64,000 bases of DNA from Bacteroidota bacterium (GCA_023386555.1 JAEWJK010000004.1:62001-126000), one strand, 5' to 3'; shown: positions 42,848-52,840, counted from the stretch's first letter. Numbers and translations: made by a program. The notes: generated by a model not told the origin, from the letters alone.

Positions 42848-43390
42848 ATGTCAACTATCAATAAATCTGATGCGGATCAATCTCTTGTGGATACATCTTC
42901 AGATGCATTCATCACAGATTACGAGGTAAGAAGTTTAGATACGATGTGTGTTAATGATACAGCACTACAACATCCCTGGTGGTATAATTTTAAATACCTG
43001 GCAGTAGGTATTGTGTTTGGTATTGTATTCATTAAGGCCGAAGTAGTATCATGGTTCAGGATACAGGAAATGTTCAGGCTGCAAAGCTTTCACATGTTTG
43101 GAGTGATCGGTACTGCAGTTGCTGTAGGTGTGTTATCTGTCTGGCTTATCAAAAAATTCAATGTTAAAACCATTCATGGTGAGGAGATCCATTTTCACCC
43201 GAAGCAATTTAATAAAGGACAGATCATTGGTGGCTTGTTGTTCGGCTTTGGCTGGGCTATGACAGGTGCTTGCCCTGGTCCTTTATTCGCACAGATCGGT
43301 ATGGGGGTTTTCGTAATCGCAGTGGTGTTATTAAGTGCCATTGCAGGTACATGGGTGTATGGATATTTCCGTGATAAATTACCACATTGA
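42848..43390 (+). CDS. YeeE/YedE-family transporter, second half (DUF6691)
   Basis: 180 residues starting at MSTINKSDADQS, 10 bases after the first-half gene. Hydrophilic N-terminal 45 residues, then about four helices; FGWAMTGACPGPLFAQIGMG near 140 contains the second conserved cysteine. The pair would rebuild one full TsuA-like channel. Same promoter as the first half. Confidence 0.88.
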   Translation: MSTINKSDADQSLVDTSSDAFITDYEVRSLDTMCVNDTALQHPWWYNFKYLAVGIVFGIVFIKAEVVSWFRIQEMFRLQSFHMFGVIGTAVAVGVLSVWLIKKFNVKTIHGEEIHFHPKQFNKGQIIGGLLFGFGWAMTGACPGPLFAQIGMGVFVIAVVLLSAIAGTWVYGYFRDKLPH

Positions 43391-43405
43391 TGAATACCTT
43401 TTACT

Positions 43406-43449
43406 GTGACATCAGTCACTGATAACGATCTTAAGCAAACCGAAATTTG
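43406..43449 (+). promoter_or_regulatory. Crp-type site and -7 box upstream of persulfide dioxygenase gene
   Basis: Palindrome GTGACATCAGTCAC (43406-43419). A TTTG box starts at 43446, 33.5 bases from the centre, identical to two of its relatives. The ATG at 43471 is 21 bases past the box. Confidence 0.8.
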
Positions 43450-43470
43450 CCATACAAAAAACAGAAAGCA

Positions 43471-44811
43471 ATGCAGATAAAACAATGGGAAGATAAAAAC
43501 CTGTCGCACTATAGTTATGGAATATTGAGTGATTGTGAGAAGCAGGTGATACTTGTAGATCCATCCCGTAATCCGCAACAATATCTTGACTGGACAAAAG
43601 AGAATGGCGCTGAAATTATTGGCGTGATTGAAACACATCCGCATGCAGATTTTACCAGCAGTCATTTCGAACTGCATCAAACAACAGGAGCAACTATCTA
43701 CACACATAGCATGGTGGGTGCTGCTTATCCGCATCAATCATTTGACGAAGGTGCAACGATTGAAATGGGTAAGATAAAACTTACCTCTTTACACACACCA
43801 GGTCATTCACCTGACAGCATCAGCATTTTACTGGAACATGAAGGAAAACAAAAAGCAGTGTTTACCGGTGATACACTTTTTATTGGTGATTGTGGCAGAC
43901 CTGATCTGAGAGAAGGTGCCGGAAACATGAAAGCAAAGAGAGAAGACCTGGCCAGCCAGATGTATCATTCACTGCGTACCAAACTGATGAAGCTGAATGA
44001 TGATGTAGTGATATATCCAGCTCATGGTGCCGGTACTTTGTGTGGTAAGAACCTGAGCAAGGAGAATAGTTCTACCATTGAAACAGAGAAGCAAACCAAC
44101 TGGAGCCTGCAGGAAGCAACAGAAGATGAGTTTGTAAAGAACCTGTTGGCCGATCAACCTTTTATTCCGGCATATTTTGGATATGATGTTGAGTTGAATC
44201 GTAATGGTGCACCTGCATTTGAAAAAAGTGTTGCTGCTATAAACATCCATAAGCAAACAAGTAACAATCTTGATAGTGCAATCTGGGTAGTGGATGTACG
44301 TGATGAAAAAGATTTTAAAGCAGGGCATCTTCCACATGCCATTAACCTGATGGAAAAAGGAAAATTTGAAACATGGTTGGGCAGCATTATTAAGCCCGGT
44401 GAAAAATTTTACATAACAGGTGATAGTACAGAACAGGTGAAGCGTTGCATTGAAAGAGCTGCTGCCATCGGATATGAAACTGCTATCGCCGGTGCTTTTG
44501 TAACCAAAAGTGGAGATATAAAAGAAGAAGTGTTAGACCTCGATAGATTTAAAAAGAATACAGACGATTACACGATCGTAGATGTTCGTAATACAGGTGA
44601 AGTAAAATACAAAGCGATATTTAAAAACAGCATACACATTCCTTTGGCTGAGATCAGAGAACGAGCTGCTGAGATTCCTGCGGATAAACCAATTGTTATT
44701 CATTGTGCCGGAGGTTACAGAAGTGCTGCTGCCAGTTCTTTACTAAAGGCTGAAATGAATTCTGACATTCTAGTCTTCGATTTGGGTGAAGCCATTAAAC
44801 AGTTCCAGTGA
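43471..44811 (+). CDS. Persulfide dioxygenase-rhodanese fusion (CstB-like)
   Basis: 446 residues in three parts. An N-terminal metallo-beta-lactamase domain (about 1-240) with the iron ligands ETHPHADFTSSH, LHTPGHSPDS, FTGDTLF and PAHGAG is the ETHE1/CstB type, which oxidises glutathione or low-molecular-weight persulfides to sulfite. Next is a rhodanese-like domain without active cysteine (about 265-350). Last is a rhodanese with cysteine in VIHCAGGYRSAAA (about 365-446). Fits sulfide detoxification to sulfite and thiosulfate. Start chosen at 43471, with its own Crp-type promoter. Confidence 0.93.
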   Translation: MQIKQWEDKNLSHYSYGILSDCEKQVILVDPSRNPQQYLDWTKENGAEIIGVIETHPHADFTSSHFELHQTTGATIYTHSMVGAAYPHQSFDEGATIEMGKIKLTSLHTPGHSPDSISILLEHEGKQKAVFTGDTLFIGDCGRPDLREGAGNMKAKREDLASQMYHSLRTKLMKLNDDVVIYPAHGAGTLCGKNLSKENSSTIETEKQTNWSLQEATEDEFVKNLLADQPFIPAYFGYDVELNRNGAPAFEKSVAAINIHKQTSNNLDSAIWVVDVRDEKDFKAGHLPHAINLMEKGKFETWLGSIIKPGEKFYITGDSTEQVKRCIERAAAIGYETAIAGAFVTKSGDIKEEVLDLDRFKKNTDDYTIVDVRNTGEVKYKAIFKNSIHIPLAEIRERAAEIPADKPIVIHCAGGYRSAAASSLLKAEMNSDILVFDLGEAIKQFQ

Positions 44812-45225
44812 TGACATCTTTTTAAAGACTTCATCCTTAATGAATTTGAGAACAATTCTGTTTACACAATACCATAATAGTAGGACACCCTATGAGAATG
44901 ATTACATTGTCGTTAGACCTGCATAAACCACCACTAAAGACAGCAAGCTGCCTTACCAAAAGATGCTTATAGATGAAACCCGTGAAAATATCCCCCTGTA
45001 CTGGTATGATGACTGTCACACTGAGCCTGTCGAAGTGTGTATGTTACTATGAAGTCTATTTCTTTCATAGACGATGTTTCGGGATATCAGGTGGACAACC
45101 AAAAAGATCATTACACTGTCACATATTCAACCATTCATAGGCATCTTTCCTGCCGGGAAAAAATATTGATGCAGGGTAAACTTATTCTTTGTCTTATTTT
45201 AGCCTACGCCGAAAAAGTAACATAC
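44812..45225. other. 414-base intergenic region with a REP-like hairpin
   Basis: Holds GTCACACTGAGCCTGTCGAA followed by GTGTG at 45015-45039, with a CACACT/AGTGTG stem, a sequence family often repeated in Bacteroidota genomes. A weak open frame extends the M16 gene upstream through this hairpin and is not credible. Nothing else recognised. Confidence 0.6.
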
Positions 45226-48039
45226 ATGAAGAACATCATTCTTTCCTGCCTCGTCACCTTTTTTACTTGTTATGCAATAGCACAGCCAGCTAAAAAAACA
45301 GCGCCATCATTCAAGATCGCTTACGAGAAATTTACACTTCCCAATGGTTTGGAAGTAGTATTTCATATTGACAGAAGCGACCCGGTAGTAGCAGTAGCAT
45401 TGACTGCACACGTAGGCTCTGCAAGAGAAAAGGCCGGCCGTACAGGCTTTGCTCATCTCTTTGAGCACTTGTTATTTCTGGAATCTGAGAACCTTGGTAA
45501 AGGTGGTCTCGATGCCATGAGTGCAAGGATTGGTGGTTCCGGGGCCAATGGTTCAACCAATCGTGATCGTACCAATTATTTTCAAACCGTTCCAAAAGAT
45601 GCATTGGAAAAAATGATCTGGGCAGAAGCAGATAAACTCGGATGGTTCATCAACACTGTTACCGATGCGGTATTGGCAAAAGAAAAACAGGTGGTGAAGA
45701 ATGAAAAGAGACAAGGTGTTGACAATGCACCTTATGGGCATACAGAGTATGTGATAGATCATTATATGTGTGCTGCCGATCATCCATATAGCTGGAATGT
45801 GATTGGATCTTTGCAAGACCTGGATAATGCAACACTGGCTGATGTAAAAGAATTCTTTAATCGCTGGTATGTACCGAATAATGTTACACTAACCATTGCC
45901 GGTGATTTTGATACCAGGCAGGCACGTCAATGGGTAGAGAAATATTTTGGCGAGATCAAAAGGGGAGAAGAGATCAAACCGATGCAGAAAAGATCTTGCA
46001 TGCTCACAGCAACTAAGAAGTTGTATCACGAAGACAACTTTGCTAAACTTCCTGAACTGAATATTGCCTGGCCTACGGTAGAAAACTATCATAACGATGC
46101 TTATGCATTGCAGGTATTATCGCAATATTTATCTGATGGTAAAACTGCACCATTACGTAAGGTGATCGTTGAAGAAAAAAAGCTCGCCGCTAATACAGAG
46201 ATGAGCCAGAACAATGCAGAACTGGCAGGTGTAGCCATACTCACTGTTCGTGCTTTTGCAGATAAAGATCTTGATGATGTAATGAAAGCCATTGAAGAAG
46301 CTTTTGCGAAGTTTGAGAAGGAAGGCATCCCGCAAAAAGATCTCGACAGGATAAAGGCAGGCCTGGAAACACAGTTTTATAATTCACTTTCCAGTGTGCA
46401 GGGTAAAGGATTTCAGCTGGCTCAATACAACATCTTTGCAGGAGATCCGGGCTTTATTGAGCAGGATTTTAAAAAGCTGATGGGTGTTACTTCGGCCGAT
46501 GTAATGAGAGTGTATAATCAATACATACGGAATAAAGATTACCTCGCCAGCAGTTTTGTTCCAAAAGGCAAACCACAACTGGCATTGGAAGGATCAATCA
46601 AAGCTGAAGTGGTAGAAGAGCAGATTGTTCAGGGTGCAGAAGCAGAAGTGGATCCAAACATTGCTTCTACCTACACACGTACACCATCTACGTTCGACAG
46701 AACAAAAGAACCACCTTATGGCGAATCGCCACAGGTAAAAACGCCATCTATCTGGCAACAGCAATTATCCAACGGTTTAAAAGTATATGGCATAGAGAAC
46801 AAAGAAGTGCCTTTGGTTACTTATGAAATAGTGATAGATGGTGGGCAGCTTTTAGAAGATATCAGCAAACCCGGTGTTGCCAATATGATGGCAAGAATGA
46901 TGACACAGGGAACCAAAAATAAAACACCGGAACAATTAGAAGAAGCCATTCAACAACTCGGTGCAACTATTAATGTTACGGCATCTGTTGAAGACATCCG
47001 TATAAGAGTAAACACACTGGCAAAAAACTATGCAGCCACGCTTGCTTTAGTGCAGGAAATATTATTACAACCCAGGTGGGATGTAAAAGAATTTGAACTC
47101 ATTAAACAAGGTGTGCAAAGCCAGCTTCGCCAGCAGGAAGCCAATCCCAATGCTATTGCACAAAATCAGTACAACCGTTTGATCTATGGAGCAGGTCATA
47201 TTCGTTCTAATAATATCTTAGGAACCATTGAATCAGTAAGCAATATTACTTTGGACGATCTGAAAACATTTTATAACAAAGCCATTTCTCCTTCCGTATC
47301 AAAAATGCATGTGGTGGGTGATGTAAGTAAAGCAACAATCATCGCATCATTGAATAAACTAAATGCTGCATGGAAAGGAAAACAGGTAACTATTCCAGAT
47401 TATCCTGTTCCGGTAACACCGGCAAAGCCTGTTGTATATTTTTATGATGTGCCTGCAGCCAAACAATCTGTTATTCGTTTCGGGTATCCTGCATTGGCTG
47501 CAACAGACAAAGATTATTATCCTGCCACAGTGATGAACTACATTCTTGGTGGCGGAAGTTTTGCATCGCAGCTCACACAGCAATTAAGAGAAGGTAAAGG
47601 TTATACCTATGGTATCAATTCCGGTTTCTCCGGTTCAAAAGCCAAAGGACCTTTCACCATTGCCAGCAGTGTAAGAACCAATGTAACACTGGAAAGTGCA
47701 CAGCTGATAAAAGACATCCTGGAAAACTATGCGAAAAACTATTCTGACAAAGACCTCGAAACTACCAAGAGCTTTTTGATTAAGAGTAATGCCCGTGCTT
47801 TTGAAACAGCCAATGCCAAGCTGAATATGTTAGACAATATAAGCCGGTATGGATGGAGTGCAGATTATGTGAAACACAGAGAGACCATTGTTCAAAACAT
47901 GACCATTGAAAACATCCGCCAACTGGCCAATCAATATCTCGACATTAATAAAATGGTGTGGTTGGTAGTAGGTGATGCTGCAACCCAATTACCAAGAATG
48001 AAAGAACTGGGTTTTGAAGTAGTGGAACTGAATAAATAA
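45226..48039 (+). CDS. M16-family zinc peptidase, two-module
   Basis: 937 residues with a Sec signal peptide (ILSCLVTFFTCYAIAQ). The first module has the inverted zinc motif HLFEHLLF near residue 80 and the downstream glutamate in NEKRQGVDNAPYG near 160. The second module (about 515-937) has the same fold but no HxxEH, as usual for the partner half. M16 enzymes are clam-shell peptidases that degrade unfolded peptides, here in the periplasm. Start chosen at 45226; the frame is open further upstream but only reads intergenic repeat. Confidence 0.93.
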   Translation: MKNIILSCLVTFFTCYAIAQPAKKTAPSFKIAYEKFTLPNGLEVVFHIDRSDPVVAVALTAHVGSAREKAGRTGFAHLFEHLLFLESENLGKGGLDAMSARIGGSGANGSTNRDRTNYFQTVPKDALEKMIWAEADKLGWFINTVTDAVLAKEKQVVKNEKRQGVDNAPYGHTEYVIDHYMCAADHPYSWNVIGSLQDLDNATLADVKEFFNRWYVPNNVTLTIAGDFDTRQARQWVEKYFGEIKRGEEIKPMQKRSCMLTATKKLYHEDNFAKLPELNIAWPTVENYHNDAYALQVLSQYLSDGKTAPLRKVIVEEKKLAANTEMSQNNAELAGVAILTVRAFADKDLDDVMKAIEEAFAKFEKEGIPQKDLDRIKAGLETQFYNSLSSVQGKGFQLAQYNIFAGDPGFIEQDFKKLMGVTSADVMRVYNQYIRNKDYLASSFVPKGKPQLALEGSIKAEVVEEQIVQGAEAEVDPNIASTYTRTPSTFDRTKEPPYGESPQVKTPSIWQQQLSNGLKVYGIENKEVPLVTYEIVIDGGQLLEDISKPGVANMMARMMTQGTKNKTPEQLEEAIQQLGATINVTASVEDIRIRVNTLAKNYAATLALVQEILLQPRWDVKEFELIKQGVQSQLRQQEANPNAIAQNQYNRLIYGAGHIRSNNILGTIESVSNITLDDLKTFYNKAISPSVSKMHVVGDVSKATIIASLNKLNAAWKGKQVTIPDYPVPVTPAKPVVYFYDVPAAKQSVIRFGYPALAATDKDYYPATVMNYILGGGSFASQLTQQLREGKGYTYGINSGFSGSKAKGPFTIASSVRTNVTLESAQLIKDILENYAKNYSDKDLETTKSFLIKSNARAFETANAKLNMLDNISRYGWSADYVKHRETIVQNMTIENIRQLANQYLDINKMVWLVVGDAATQLPRMKELGFEVVELNK

Positions 48040-48064
48040 TAATGATACCAGGCTGATAATAAAA

Positions 48065-48096
48065 TAAGTCCTGCTCCAAAGGCAGGGCTTTGTTTT
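48065..48096 (+). terminator. Rho-independent terminator after M16 gene
   Basis: AAGTCCTGC, loop TCCAAA, GGCAGGGCTT then TGTTTT, 26 bases past the stop. Confidence 0.78.
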
Positions 48097-48157
48097 GCAG
48101 TGTATGACCCAGCTTACGAGGAAAGCTTAGGTGCCGGTAAATAACTTCCGTTTAAAT

Positions 48158-48201
48158 GTTCCACACTTTATTATTGATTTTTATGTTATAGTTTGTGGAA
48201 C
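48158..48201. other. Long-loop inverted repeat GTTCCACA / TGTGGAAC
   Basis: Perfect 8-bp arms separated by an AT-rich 28-base loop, in the 605-base gap between the M16 and caspase genes. Might be an operator. The surrounding gap also contains the REP-type element at 48400; no credible gene was seen in it. Confidence 0.5.
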
Positions 48202-48399
48202 ACTACTAAAAGTTCATTCTGCATGCAATCATGTATAAGGAGACTATGAAGGGACTATGGCTCAAGATGCAATGGACCTGCCAGCATGTAGAATTGAACA
48301 CAGAAGTAACAGGAGGAAATTGTGTTTGTTTAAGCCTCTGTAGGTTGGTGTATACTAAACGAATGGGTGGGACATGTCAGCATAACATAAGAATGTGTT

Positions 48400-48488
48400 G
48401 TCACCCTGAGGTACTCGAAGGGTGGTTTGATAGTTTGAAAATAATTTTTCGTAGACTTCAGCCATTGTTGGTCTTGTGACCAACAATG
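48400..48488. repeat. Composite REP-like module upstream of caspase gene 1
   Basis: Starts GTCACCCTGAGGTACTCGAA then GGGTG (CACCCT/AGGGTG stem), continues with an AT-rich spacer ending CGTAGACTTC, and ends with an 11-bp perfect hairpin CATTGTTGGTC-TTGT-GACCAACAATG (48463-48488). A related module, in another order, lies at 52158-52400 on the other side of the caspase gene. Confidence 0.75.
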
Positions 48489-48644
48489 ATAACCTGAATA
48501 AAGTTTATTGTTTGCTTTTCAGAGCAACCAACACCGGCAAGTGAAGCAAGTGGAGTTGAAAAGACAGGAAAGGGAAAAATCAATTGTTGCCGGCGATCAA
48601 TATTAAAAATTCATATATTACGAATAGTAACAACCAACAATTGA

Positions 48645-51600
48645 ATGATGAAGAAGTTGCTGCTAATAATTGCGATTCTCAAGACGATAGGATTGTATGC
48701 ACAAGAGCCGAGACTGGTATTACCTACGAATGCTTTTGGTTTTAGTGATGCATTTTTCTCGCCTGACAAAAAAAGAATACTCACCAATAACCTGGTATGG
48801 GATGAAGCCACCGGTGCACTGTTGTTTGAATTACCAGGAAGTATGGGCGGCTTTTCACCACAAGGAGATAAAATAGTTACGTTGCTGAGCTCTTCTGCCA
48901 AAATATGGAAGGCATCAGATGGATCATTTTTACGCACTATTGCCCATGATGCAGATATCAGCATAGCAGCATTTTCGCCTGATGGAGATCATTTGCTTAC
49001 CGCATCGTATGATCGTAACGTTCGCATCTGGGATGTAAACACGGGGCAGTTGGTGCATACATTCGACCAGAATGAAGAAAAGATCGTTGATGCATTATAT
49101 TCTCCTGATGGAAAAAAGATAGCGGTATTATCAGAAACCTTCAGTGAAGCAGAGCTCAGGTGGAGAAGCCTAGTCATCACCTGGGATGCCGCTACCGGGA
49201 AGCAATTGAATAAATACGATGCAGAATATGGAATGAAATCTATTGCTTTCTCCCCCGTATCCGATGAACTATTAGCATACCATCGGCGATGGGGGATCAT
49301 GGTGACGAAAGACTCGCTGCTCACACCAGTCATTACTTTCGAAAGAAAACCCTGGTCTGATAATATCAGGAATTTAGGTTTTGCACCGGGAAGCAACCGG
49401 GTGGTGGGATTAATGAATGATACGCTTCGTTTCTGGGATATTGCGTCCCGAAAACTGGTTAGGAATATCAGTGACAGTAATGGTATATCTAAGTTCACGT
49501 TCACAAAAGATGGTACCAGGCTGTTCATTGCTGATACAAACAGGGGTCCGCGGGCCCGTGTAACCCTGCTGGACCTTGAGACTGGCAATTCCGTAAAGAT
49601 ATTTGATGGGCATTCTCGTGGAATTAATAATTTTTTTCTTTCAGCAGACGAAGGCCACATCATCACTACGAGTAGGGACAAGACTGCAAGAATTTATGAT
49701 GTTAGTTCAGGGATATTTTTAAAGCAATTAAAAGGACATACCCGGCCTGTGTTAAAAGCTGATCTGCTGGACGATGGTAAATACCTGGCTACATACTATT
49801 GGGAAGGTAACCCGGTGATATGGGACCTTACTAAAGCGAGAATTGCAGCATTGCTGAGATCAGGCTCTTCTTCAGAGGTAAGTTACCATCCCAGGCAGCC
49901 ATATGTACTTGTTTCGGGATTCGATGGGATTGCAGAGTTTAACTATAAAACCGGTGAGTTGCTATGGCAAATTAATGATGATAATTACCATAAAGGCTAT
50001 TACTCGCCAGACGGAAAAAGAATTGTTCTTACTGAAAGCAAAAAAGTGACGGTAATTAGTTCATCGGGAAAGAAAAAATTATGGGAATATGCAAGTGAGG
50101 TGATTACGGTGCATCAATCTCCTGATAGCAAAAGAATTTCAATTGAATCGCCCCTGGATAATTATGTTCTTGATGCGATCACCGGTAAGACCATCAACCG
50201 TTTTTATTCAGTGGCGGACTGCAGTGACTGTTATTATACCGATCTGCGTTTTTCTCCGGACAGCAAGGTAATTATCCGCAGCGTTATCCGTTATTATTCA
50301 GGTGTTCCTACGCATATATATTACCAGTCACTTGATGCAGCGACCGGCAAACGCCTGTACCGTTTTAATGCAAACAGTTTTTTTATTGATAAAAAAATAA
50401 TAACGGCATTTGTTTCAGCAACAGAAGCAAAACAGCTAGACCTGTTCACAGGAAAGGAACTGAAAAGCATCCCTCTTAACCTGGTGGGCAGTATCCAGGA
50501 ATTTTCTGAAGACCTGAAGCATTATTGTACCAATGATGAGAATTTTATCACGGTCAGGAAAACTGCCACCGGTGAAATAGTCAAAAAATTCACCGCAGAG
50601 AAAAACTCAGTCTTATTGGATATTGATTTTAAACGTGACATCCTGCTTTTAGGCAATATGGGTGCCTTATCGGTCGTCGACATGAAACGCTCAAAGCCTA
50701 TTGTTACACTGGCTGCTTTAGACAGTACGGATGAATTGGTGATAGTGCCGGAAGGTTATTATAAGATCACCCCGGCAGCAGCAAGGTTACTCCATTATGT
50801 TACGGACAATTATGACGTGATCACCTTTGACCAGCTGGACATTAAATATAATAGACCTGACAAAGTGTTGAATGCGGTGGGGAGTACAGACTCCCTGGTG
50901 ATAGAAGGTTATAAAAGGGCTTACCTTAAACGAGTGTCTAAGCTGAAGATAGATACTGCACAATTCATTAATAGCTATCTCACACCATCATGTGACATCT
51001 ATAACAGAAGTAGCATCCCTTATTTGCAGAATAACAGGACAATTGAACTTCATATAAGGGCAACAGATTCTTTTGGAGGAATGCAGCGATTTAATGTATG
51101 GGTAAATGACACCCGGATTTTTGGAGAACAAGGTATCAGCATCAGTAGCCAGCGGTCCCGGGTATTCGATACAATAATACCCGTAACACTCTCTTCCGGC
51201 GAAAACAGGATCGAAGCATCGGTTACCAACGTGAATGGAATGGAAAGTTTCCGTAAACCCTTATTTGTGAAGTACACGCCGGCCATTCCCACGAAAGAGA
51301 AACAATATTACATCGGTATCGGCATCAACCAGTTTGCCGATCCTGCACATAACCTGCAATGGAGTGTGAATGATATTCAGAAACTGGCTGTAAAGCTGAA
51401 GGAGAAATATCCGGATATCATCATTGACACTTTATTTGATGCATCGGTTACAAAAGAAAACATTCTTGTATTAAGACAAAAGCTGTTACAACTGGATGTC
51501 GACGATAAAGTTGTCATCAGTTATTCCGGTCATGGCGTATTGAGCAAAGAGATGGATTATTACCTCAGTACTTATAACATGAACTTCAAGGATCCAGCTC

Positions 51601-52100
51601 AGGGTGGCCTGGCTTACGATGAACTGGAAAAACTGATCGATGGAATTGGGCCCCGAAAAAAACTGGTGCTGATAGATGCATGTCATAGTGGTGAAGTAGA
51701 TAAAGAAGAGATAGAAAAAATAGATGCTGCAACAAAAATATTAGACAGCCTGGGCACAAAGAAAGATACTGCTAACCGCAGCAGTATTGTTATACGAAAA
51801 ACAAAGTTGGGCATGCACAACAGCTTTGAACTGATGCAAAGCCTGTTTATGAATGTTAGCAGGGGAAGCGGCGCTACTGTAATATCTGCTGCTGGCGGAA
51901 TGCAGTATGCACAGGAAAGAGGAGAGTTGCAGAGTGGCGTTTTTACTTACAGTATCATCGATGCGTTCAATCGGAATGCTACACTGACGGTATCGCAATT
52001 AAAAAAGATCGTAGGTGAAAGTGTGATAAAGCTTACCAACGGGCTGCAAAAGCCCACCAGTCGTAATGAGACGAATAGTTATGATTGGGTGGTATGGTGA
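48645..52100 (+). CDS. Exported WD40-repeat caspase-family protease, paralog 1
   Basis: 1151 residues with a signal peptide (LLLIIAILKTIGLYAQ). Residues about 30-700 form a WD40-like propeller; many blades end in IWDVNTG, VWDEATG or FWDIAS-type strands. A linker (YYKITPAAARLLHYVTDNYDVITFDQL) and a beta-sandwich-like region (about 800-885) lead to a C-terminal caspase-like domain (about 888-1151). H963 in YSGHGVL and C1013 in LIDACHSGEVD form the catalytic pair. Metacaspase-like enzymes cut after Arg/Lys. No type IX sorting domain recognised. Confidence 0.88.
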   Translation: MMKKLLLIIAILKTIGLYAQEPRLVLPTNAFGFSDAFFSPDKKRILTNNLVWDEATGALLFELPGSMGGFSPQGDKIVTLLSSSAKIWKASDGSFLRTIAHDADISIAAFSPDGDHLLTASYDRNVRIWDVNTGQLVHTFDQNEEKIVDALYSPDGKKIAVLSETFSEAELRWRSLVITWDAATGKQLNKYDAEYGMKSIAFSPVSDELLAYHRRWGIMVTKDSLLTPVITFERKPWSDNIRNLGFAPGSNRVVGLMNDTLRFWDIASRKLVRNISDSNGISKFTFTKDGTRLFIADTNRGPRARVTLLDLETGNSVKIFDGHSRGINNFFLSADEGHIITTSRDKTARIYDVSSGIFLKQLKGHTRPVLKADLLDDGKYLATYYWEGNPVIWDLTKARIAALLRSGSSSEVSYHPRQPYVLVSGFDGIAEFNYKTGELLWQINDDNYHKGYYSPDGKRIVLTESKKVTVISSSGKKKLWEYASEVITVHQSPDSKRISIESPLDNYVLDAITGKTINRFYSVADCSDCYYTDLRFSPDSKVIIRSVIRYYSGVPTHIYYQSLDAATGKRLYRFNANSFFIDKKIITAFVSATEAKQLDLFTGKELKSIPLNLVGSIQEFSEDLKHYCTNDENFITVRKTATGEIVKKFTAEKNSVLLDIDFKRDILLLGNMGALSVVDMKRSKPIVTLAALDSTDELVIVPEGYYKITPAAARLLHYVTDNYDVITFDQLDIKYNRPDKVLNAVGSTDSLVIEGYKRAYLKRVSKLKIDTAQFINSYLTPSCDIYNRSSIPYLQNNRTIELHIRATDSFGGMQRFNVWVNDTRIFGEQGISISSQRSRVFDTIIPVTLSSGENRIEASVTNVNGMESFRKPLFVKYTPAIPTKEKQYYIGIGINQFADPAHNLQWSVNDIQKLAVKLKEKYPDIIIDTLFDASVTKENILVLRQKLLQLDVDDKVVISYSGHGVLSKEMDYYLSTYNMNFKDPAQGGLAYDELEKLIDGIGPRKKLVLIDACHSGEVDKEEIEKIDAATKILDSLGTKKDTANRSSIVIRKTKLGMHNSFELMQSLFMNVSRGSGATVISAAGGMQYAQERGELQSGVFTYSIIDAFNRNATLTVSQLKKIVGESVIKLTNGLQKPTSRNETNSYDWVVW

Positions 52101-52157
52101 TTTTTCTATTGGTTGGTGTCATGCTAACCAGAACTTAACACCCCGGTTGATCTGCTC

Positions 52158-52400
52158 GCCCATTGTTGGCCTTGTGAGGTAACTCGCCCATGTTGGTTTG
52201 TGATCAACAACAACTGGCAACATTATAGATCGTCGTATCAAAATGATTGTTGGTGACAACACCAACAAAGGCTGAAAATTATGCTATCACCTTGAGTTTG
52301 TCACACTGAGGTTCTCGAAGTGGGTTTAATAGTATAAAAGTTATTTCTCGGTAGACTATGCTTCGAGGCCTTCAGATGGCATCTCCTTCAAAGTCACAGA
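52158..52400. repeat. Composite hairpin-rich module downstream of caspase gene 1
   Basis: Holds CATTGTTGG and CATGTTGG partial hairpins, a perfect 9-bp hairpin TTGTTGGTG-ACAA-CACCAACAA (52247-52268), and GTCACACTGAGGTTCTCGAA at 52300, followed by the AT-rich spacer ending CGGTAGAC. The same parts occur at 48400-48488. With it, the 309-base gap before the DUF3606 gene is accounted for. Confidence 0.7.
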
Positions 52401-52409
52401 ATAATATTA

Positions 52410-52589
52410 CTACCTGCTCAAGGCCTCTTCAATATCCTTTCGCATCGGCCCGTATTGCCTGATGGCTTCCAGCACCTGCTCATGTGTTTTGTCTGGGAAC
52501 TTTTGATGTACATACTCCACTTCGGAAGAGTCGTTAATATCTACACGGATGTCGTCTTGCTTACCGGTGTTCTGTTTATCGTCTGCCAT
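52410..52589 (-). CDS. DUF3606 small protein
   Basis: 59 residues beginning MADDKQNTGKQDDIRVDIND, then SEVEYVHQKFPDKTHEQVLEAIRQ and a terminal GPMRKDIEEALSR. This matches DUF3606, a family of 50-70 residue proteins in Bacteroidota and Proteobacteria, with the typical (D)xRI(D/N)V(N/D) start. Probably cytoplasmic, three short helices. Function unknown. It sits alone on the minus strand among repeats. Confidence 0.8.
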   Translation of the reverse strand: MADDKQNTGKQDDIRVDINDSSEVEYVHQKFPDKTHEQVLEAIRQYGPMRKDIEEALSR

Positions 52590-52733
52590 AAAATTTCATT
52601 TAACTAACAAGCCACCAAAACAATACCAAGGTAAGCATAGCATCCCAATATGTGGTGGGCATTGTGTTGTAAGCTCCCCCAAAAATAGTACGGTTATCAC
52701 CCTATGATAACACTACCATCAGTCGGTAGTCAA

Positions 52734-52782
52734 AGCACCATCACCCATAGATCGAAGCATCATCACCCATAGGTCACCCATA
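52734..52782. repeat. Tandem AGCAYCATCACCCATAG units
   Basis: Two 17-base copies at 52734-52750 and 52756-52772 differ at one position and are spaced 22 bases apart, with a partial third (TCACCCATA) at 52774-52782. Role unknown. Confidence 0.65.
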
Positions 52783-52840
52783 CATTAAGCATCAAAACCT
52801 GCCCAAACAGGTAAAATCCATCCCAAACCCTCCCAATTCA

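Noticed and set aside
45037..45225. 63-residue N-terminal extension of the M16 peptidase
   Set aside because: It would bury the signal peptide and reads through a REP-like hairpin.
48231..48479. 82-codon plus-strand open frame rich in Cys, Trp and Met
   Set aside because: It reads through the REP-like module at 48400 and has a composition unlike the neighbouring proteins. No motif.
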